17,714 nt of DNA from an uncultured Eubacteriales bacterium (lineage in GTDB: Bacteria > Bacillota > Clostridia > Christensenellales > CAG-138), in contig UQRU01000040.1 of assembly GCA_900543475.1 (NCBI GenBank), positions 1 through 17,714 on the forward strand, read 5' to 3'. The translations under genes were made by a program, and so were the position numbers. Position 1 is the stretch's first letter, and every line of letters starts with the position of its first letter. Under the pieces are notes generated by a model that saw nothing but the letters and a program-made list of their open reading frames with translations, made no database searches and had not been told where the DNA came from. This document shows, in pieces, positions 15,491 through 17,714 of this stretch.

Positions 15491-16826
15491 CCAGCCCCAG
15501 TTTCCCCAACCGCCTAAGGCGCGGCCCAAGAAACGAGGCGTCGGCGGCTATGTGGTGGTGGGGGCGGTATGCTTGCTGGTGGGGTTCTCCCTAGGCAGCT
15601 TGCTCACCGGAATCGTGTCCTTGGGGGCCAAGGGCTTGGGCGGATGGGGCGATATGGATTCCCTGCCGGAGATCCATGGGGATTTCGGCGACTGGGAATG
15701 GGAGTGGGAATGGGGGTCCAAGGACCCTGACCAGGCCCAGCCCCAGACAACGCCCCAGCCGGAACCCACACAAGCCCCTGCCTATACCCCCCGGGAAATG
15801 CCCGCATTGGATGGGGTCGCTCCTTCTTTGCAGGCCATGCCAAACCCATTGCCGGATATTGTGGAAAGCGCCGGCAAGGGCGTGGTGGGAATGGATGTGT
15901 ACTATTATGACGAAGCGCTGGAACAGGATGTGCCTATGGCCTATGGCAGCGGGTTTATCATTTCCAGCGAGGGCTATATCGTCACCAACGCCCATGTGGT
16001 GGAGGGCGCCAGCCGGGTGGATGTGAAGTTCATCGACGGCTCTTCCGCCCCCGGCCAGGTGATCGGCGCGGACTCCAAACTGGATGTGGCGGTGGTCTAT
16101 GTGGAGGCCCAGGGCCTTATCCCCCTGGCCCTGGGCAGCAGCGCCCAGGTGAAGGTGGGGGATTTCACCGTAGCCATCGGCAATCCCACGGGAGAGATGC
16201 TGGCGGATACCGCTACCTTTGGCATCATCAGCGCCACCGCCCGGGAGGCCAATGTGGAGGGCCAGGTAAACAGCTACATTCAGACCGATGCGGCCATCAA
16301 TCCCGGCTCCAGCGGCGGCCCCCTCCTGGATATGAGTGGCAAGGTCATCGGTATCACCTCCGCCAAGGCCCTGTATGCGGGCTATGACGAATACGGCAAC
16401 ATGATCAACGCCGAGGGCATCGGTTATGCCATCCCCATCGACGAGGCCATGGAGGTGGTGCGGGAACTGATCACCACTGGCCATGTAAAACGGCCTGGCA
16501 TTGGTATTTCCGTGGTGGAGATCGACCAAACCACCGCGGAGATGTATCAAGTGCCCCAGGGCATCCTGGTATATACGGTGACGGAGGACGGCCCAGCTCA
16601 TGTGGCAGACCTACGGATCAACGATGTGATCCTGTCCTACGATGGGATCACCGCAGGTGCGACCACGGACTTTGTGGCCTATGTGGGGGCCATGGAGGTA
16701 GGCGATCAAGTGAAGCTGCGGATCTGGCGGGATGGCCAGGAGCAGGAACTATATGTAACGGTGGGGGATCTGAACCAGATCGGCACCAAGATCTTAAACG
16801 ACGAATACGCAGACCTACTGGATTGA
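15387..16826 (+). CDS. HtrA/DegP-type serine protease with PDZ domain, membrane-anchored
   Basis: Trypsin-like envelope quality-control protease of 479 residues. The cytoplasmic N-terminus (1-50) is rich in Gln, Asn and Pro. One membrane segment (about 52-74) follows, then a Gly/Trp/acidic and Pro/Gln-rich linker to about residue 145. The protease domain carries the triad His203 (TNAHVV), Asp233 (KLDVAV) and Ser309 (NPGSSGGP). A single PDZ domain starts near residue 373 (RPGIGI) and runs to the end. This matches Firmicute HtrA/YvtA-type proteins. The start is ATG 15387, with GGAAAGGA 6 nt upstream; an in-frame ATG at 15231 lies inside kinase coding sequence and is unlikely. It overlaps the kinase gene by 104 nt and is followed by a terminator. 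A role in envelope stress together with the two-component pair is likely. Confidence 0.95.
   Translation: MEENNINMNQEPQQENAPRQENDPQQTVAPQYPHDQPQFPQPPKARPKKRGVGGYVVVGAVCLLVGFSLGSLLTGIVSLGAKGLGGWGDMDSLPEIHGDFGDWEWEWEWGSKDPDQAQPQTTPQPEPTQAPAYTPREMPALDGVAPSLQAMPNPLPDIVESAGKGVVGMDVYYYDEALEQDVPMAYGSGFIISSEGYIVTNAHVVEGASRVDVKFIDGSSAPGQVIGADSKLDVAVVYVEAQGLIPLALGSSAQVKVGDFTVAIGNPTGEMLADTATFGIISATAREANVEGQVNSYIQTDAAINPGSSGGPLLDMSGKVIGITSAKALYAGYDEYGNMINAEGIGYAIPIDEAMEVVRELITTGHVKRPGIGISVVEIDQTTAEMYQVPQGILVYTVTEDGPAHVADLRINDVILSYDGITAGATTDFVAYVGAMEVGDQVKLRIWRDGQEQELYVTVGDLNQIGTKILNDEYADLLD
15693..15716 (+). repeat. Four copies of a 6-bp tandem repeat encoding Trp-Glu
   Basis: Consecutive units tgggaa, tgggag, tgggaa, tggggg encode Trp-Glu-Trp-Glu-Trp-Glu-Trp-Gly in the linker just outside the membrane segment of the HtrA-type protease. 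Units are in frame, so copy-number change would not shift the reading frame. Confidence 0.85.
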
Positions 16827-16851
16827 ACCAGCGGCCTGAAGATTGAACCAG
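16821..16851 (+). repeat. 11-bp direct repeat around the htrA stop codon
   Basis: The string gattgaaccag occurs at 16821-16831 and again at 16841-16851. The first copy includes the protease stop codon; the second runs into the terminator stem. Probably a local duplication; no function is evident. Confidence 0.7.
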
Positions 16852-16875
16852 GGGCGGTAAGCAACCGCCCCTTTT
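16851..16875 (+). terminator. Rho-independent terminator after the HtrA-type protease gene
   Basis: Perfect 8-bp stem GGGGCGGT / ACCGCCCC with a 5-nt loop (AAGCA), followed by TTTT. It lies 24 nt after the protease stop codon and closes the DUF523-RR-HK-protease unit. Confidence 0.88.
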
Positions 16876-16962
16876 CCATGCGTCCACAAAGGGACCTTGG
16901 CCGCATAAAAGGGGTAAAACCTGGGAATACTATCCGAAAAACCGCAAGGAGGTTTTGGGAAG

Positions 16963-17556
16963 ATGAACGGATTGAAACCCCTGGGCGCCATACGCGCCTC
17001 CACAGCCATGCTCCTTTGCTGCGCCATGCTGCTGCTGGGCGGGGCCGCAGGCTATACCATACGGGGGACCCAGCAGGTGCAGATCCAGCCCCCGCCGGAG
17101 GAGACCGCCCAGGAAGCCCCTGCCCAGCCGGAGCAGGAGCCCCAGGCGGAGCAGGTGTCCCAGATGGGGGAACAAACCGTGTCCCCAGACGCCAAGGTCC
17201 TATGGCGGTATCACATGGCCTGCGGCCATGTGGTGGAAAGGGAGGACGCCCAGCCGGCCATCGGCAAGACAAAAGCCGAATTGGAGGCAGCCTATGGCGT
17301 GGATAGCGTAAGCAGCTTTAGCAACGCGGCGGTGGTGCTGGAGCTGGAATCCCCCCTTTGTTGTCCGGACCATTACCTGCTAAAGTTGGAGGAAGGGGTC
17401 CTGACCGTACGCAAGACCGGGGATGACCTGCAGGAGGAGATCCTGCTGACCCTGGACGTGACCCTGCCTCCGGACGCGGCGGCGGAATGCGAGCAGGGCC
17501 TGTGCTTTGATAGCCTGGAGGATATCAACGTATACCTGGAAGGGCTGGATAGCTGA
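16963..17556 (+). CDS. BofC-like membrane-anchored protein
   Basis: A 197-residue protein with one hydrophobic segment at about residues 14-32, then a Pro/Glu/Gln-rich linker (PPPEETAQEAPAQPEQEPQAE, about 45-65) and a compact C-terminal domain. That domain contains ACGHVV (about 86-91), a KTKAELEAAYG segment, CCPDHYLLKLEEG (about 131-143) and a C-terminal SLEDINVYLEGLD. This pattern resembles BofC C-terminal-domain proteins of Clostridia. In Bacillus, BofC is a forespore protein that restrains SpoIVB signalling; whether this homologue does the same is unknown. AAGGAGG lies 10 nt before the ATG. It sits between two terminators, so it is its own transcription unit. I saw no confident promoter in the 87 nt upstream. 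The family call is moderate; the topology is clear. Confidence 0.7.
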   Translation: MNGLKPLGAIRASTAMLLCCAMLLLGGAAGYTIRGTQQVQIQPPPEETAQEAPAQPEQEPQAEQVSQMGEQTVSPDAKVLWRYHMACGHVVEREDAQPAIGKTKAELEAAYGVDSVSSFSNAAVVLELESPLCCPDHYLLKLEEGVLTVRKTGDDLQEEILLTLDVTLPPDAAAECEQGLCFDSLEDINVYLEGLDS

Positions 17557-17570
17557 GGAACCTTGAAAAT

Positions 17571-17592
17571 AGCGGCGGTAAGCCGCTTTTTT
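17571..17592 (+). terminator. Rho-independent terminator after the BofC-like gene
   Basis: 6-bp stem AGCGGC / GCCGCT with loop GGTAA, running into a T-rich tail (TTTTTT). It lies 14 nt after the stop codon. Confidence 0.85.
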
Positions 17593-17603
17593 CATGCTCT
17601 GCC

Positions 17604-17714
17604 CAAGGGGCGCGGCGGGGGGGCGGCGGGGGGGGGGGGGCCCCCCCCCCGCGCGGGGGGGGGGGGGCGCGGCGCGGGGGGGGGGGGGGCCCCCCCCCCC
17701 CCCCCCCCCCCCGG
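17604..17714. other. Poly-G/poly-C low-complexity end, probable artefact
   Basis: From about 17604 the sequence is almost only G and C, with G runs of 14 or so, C runs of ten or more and self-complementary G/C blocks. It has no coding or regulatory sense and looks like poly-G read tails assembled onto a contig end. Confidence 0.85.

Noticed and set aside
15591..16601. 336-codon minus-strand frame rich in His/Gly/Asp
   Set aside because: Antisense of the HtrA-type protease; composition is what GC-rich antisense sequence gives.
16876..16962. Promoter before the BofC-like gene (TTGGCC at 16897 with AATACT at 16926)
   Set aside because: The spacer is 23 nt, too long for a sigma-A promoter.

Overview
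This is a GC-rich bacterial window with densely packed genes, all on the plus strand. Gene content (BofC-like protein, MutS2, DUF523, U32/DUF3656 protein, OmpR-type two-component pair with an HtrA protease, Pol I with a decayed proofreading domain) points to a Clostridia-type Firmicute, probably one related to spore formers. I would not name a genus. There are no tRNA, rRNA, CRISPR, insertion-sequence or phage genes. I found no undescribed defence or mobile system; most of the window is core housekeeping and envelope biology.

Both ends look damaged. The first ~735 bases encode the middle of a GlcD-type FAD-linked oxidase. It runs in frame, at a shared His-Ala-Gly coding stretch (about 723-738), into a DNA polymerase I that has lost its whole 5' nuclease domain. 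I read this as a chimeric assembly join. The last ~110 bases are poly-G/poly-C low-complexity sequence, almost certainly a sequencing or assembly artefact.

Layout. (1) 723-5391: polA (5'-truncated), coaE, a lytic transglycosylase and a lipoprotein-like family 5 solute-binding protein, all overlapping and probably co-transcribed. (2) 5388-7662: a near-consensus sigma-A promoter whose -35 box covers the previous stop codon, then lspA, an RluD-type pseudouridine synthase and a membrane-anchored protein of unknown function. (3) 7694-8152: a second good promoter, zapA and a rho-independent terminator. (4) 8175-12656: a U32/DUF3656 protein (RlhA-like) and mutS2. (5) 12737-16875: DUF523 protein, OmpR-family response regulator, sensor histidine kinase and a membrane-anchored HtrA-type protease, closed by a terminator. 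The kinase and protease reading frames overlap by 104 nt. (6) 16963-17592: a BofC-like membrane-anchored protein with its own terminator.

How the genes fit together. Replication and cofactor genes (polA, coaE) sit beside cell-wall and envelope genes (transglycosylase, lipoprotein signal peptidase, lipoprotein-like binding protein). A ribosome-linked group (RluD-type enzyme, U32/RlhA-like, MutS2) is interleaved. The RR-HK-HtrA set is most simply an envelope-stress or cell-wall signalling operon; the adjacent BofC-like gene fits that or a sporulation-related role. Positions and motifs were read by hand; family assignments rest on recognised motifs, not on searches.
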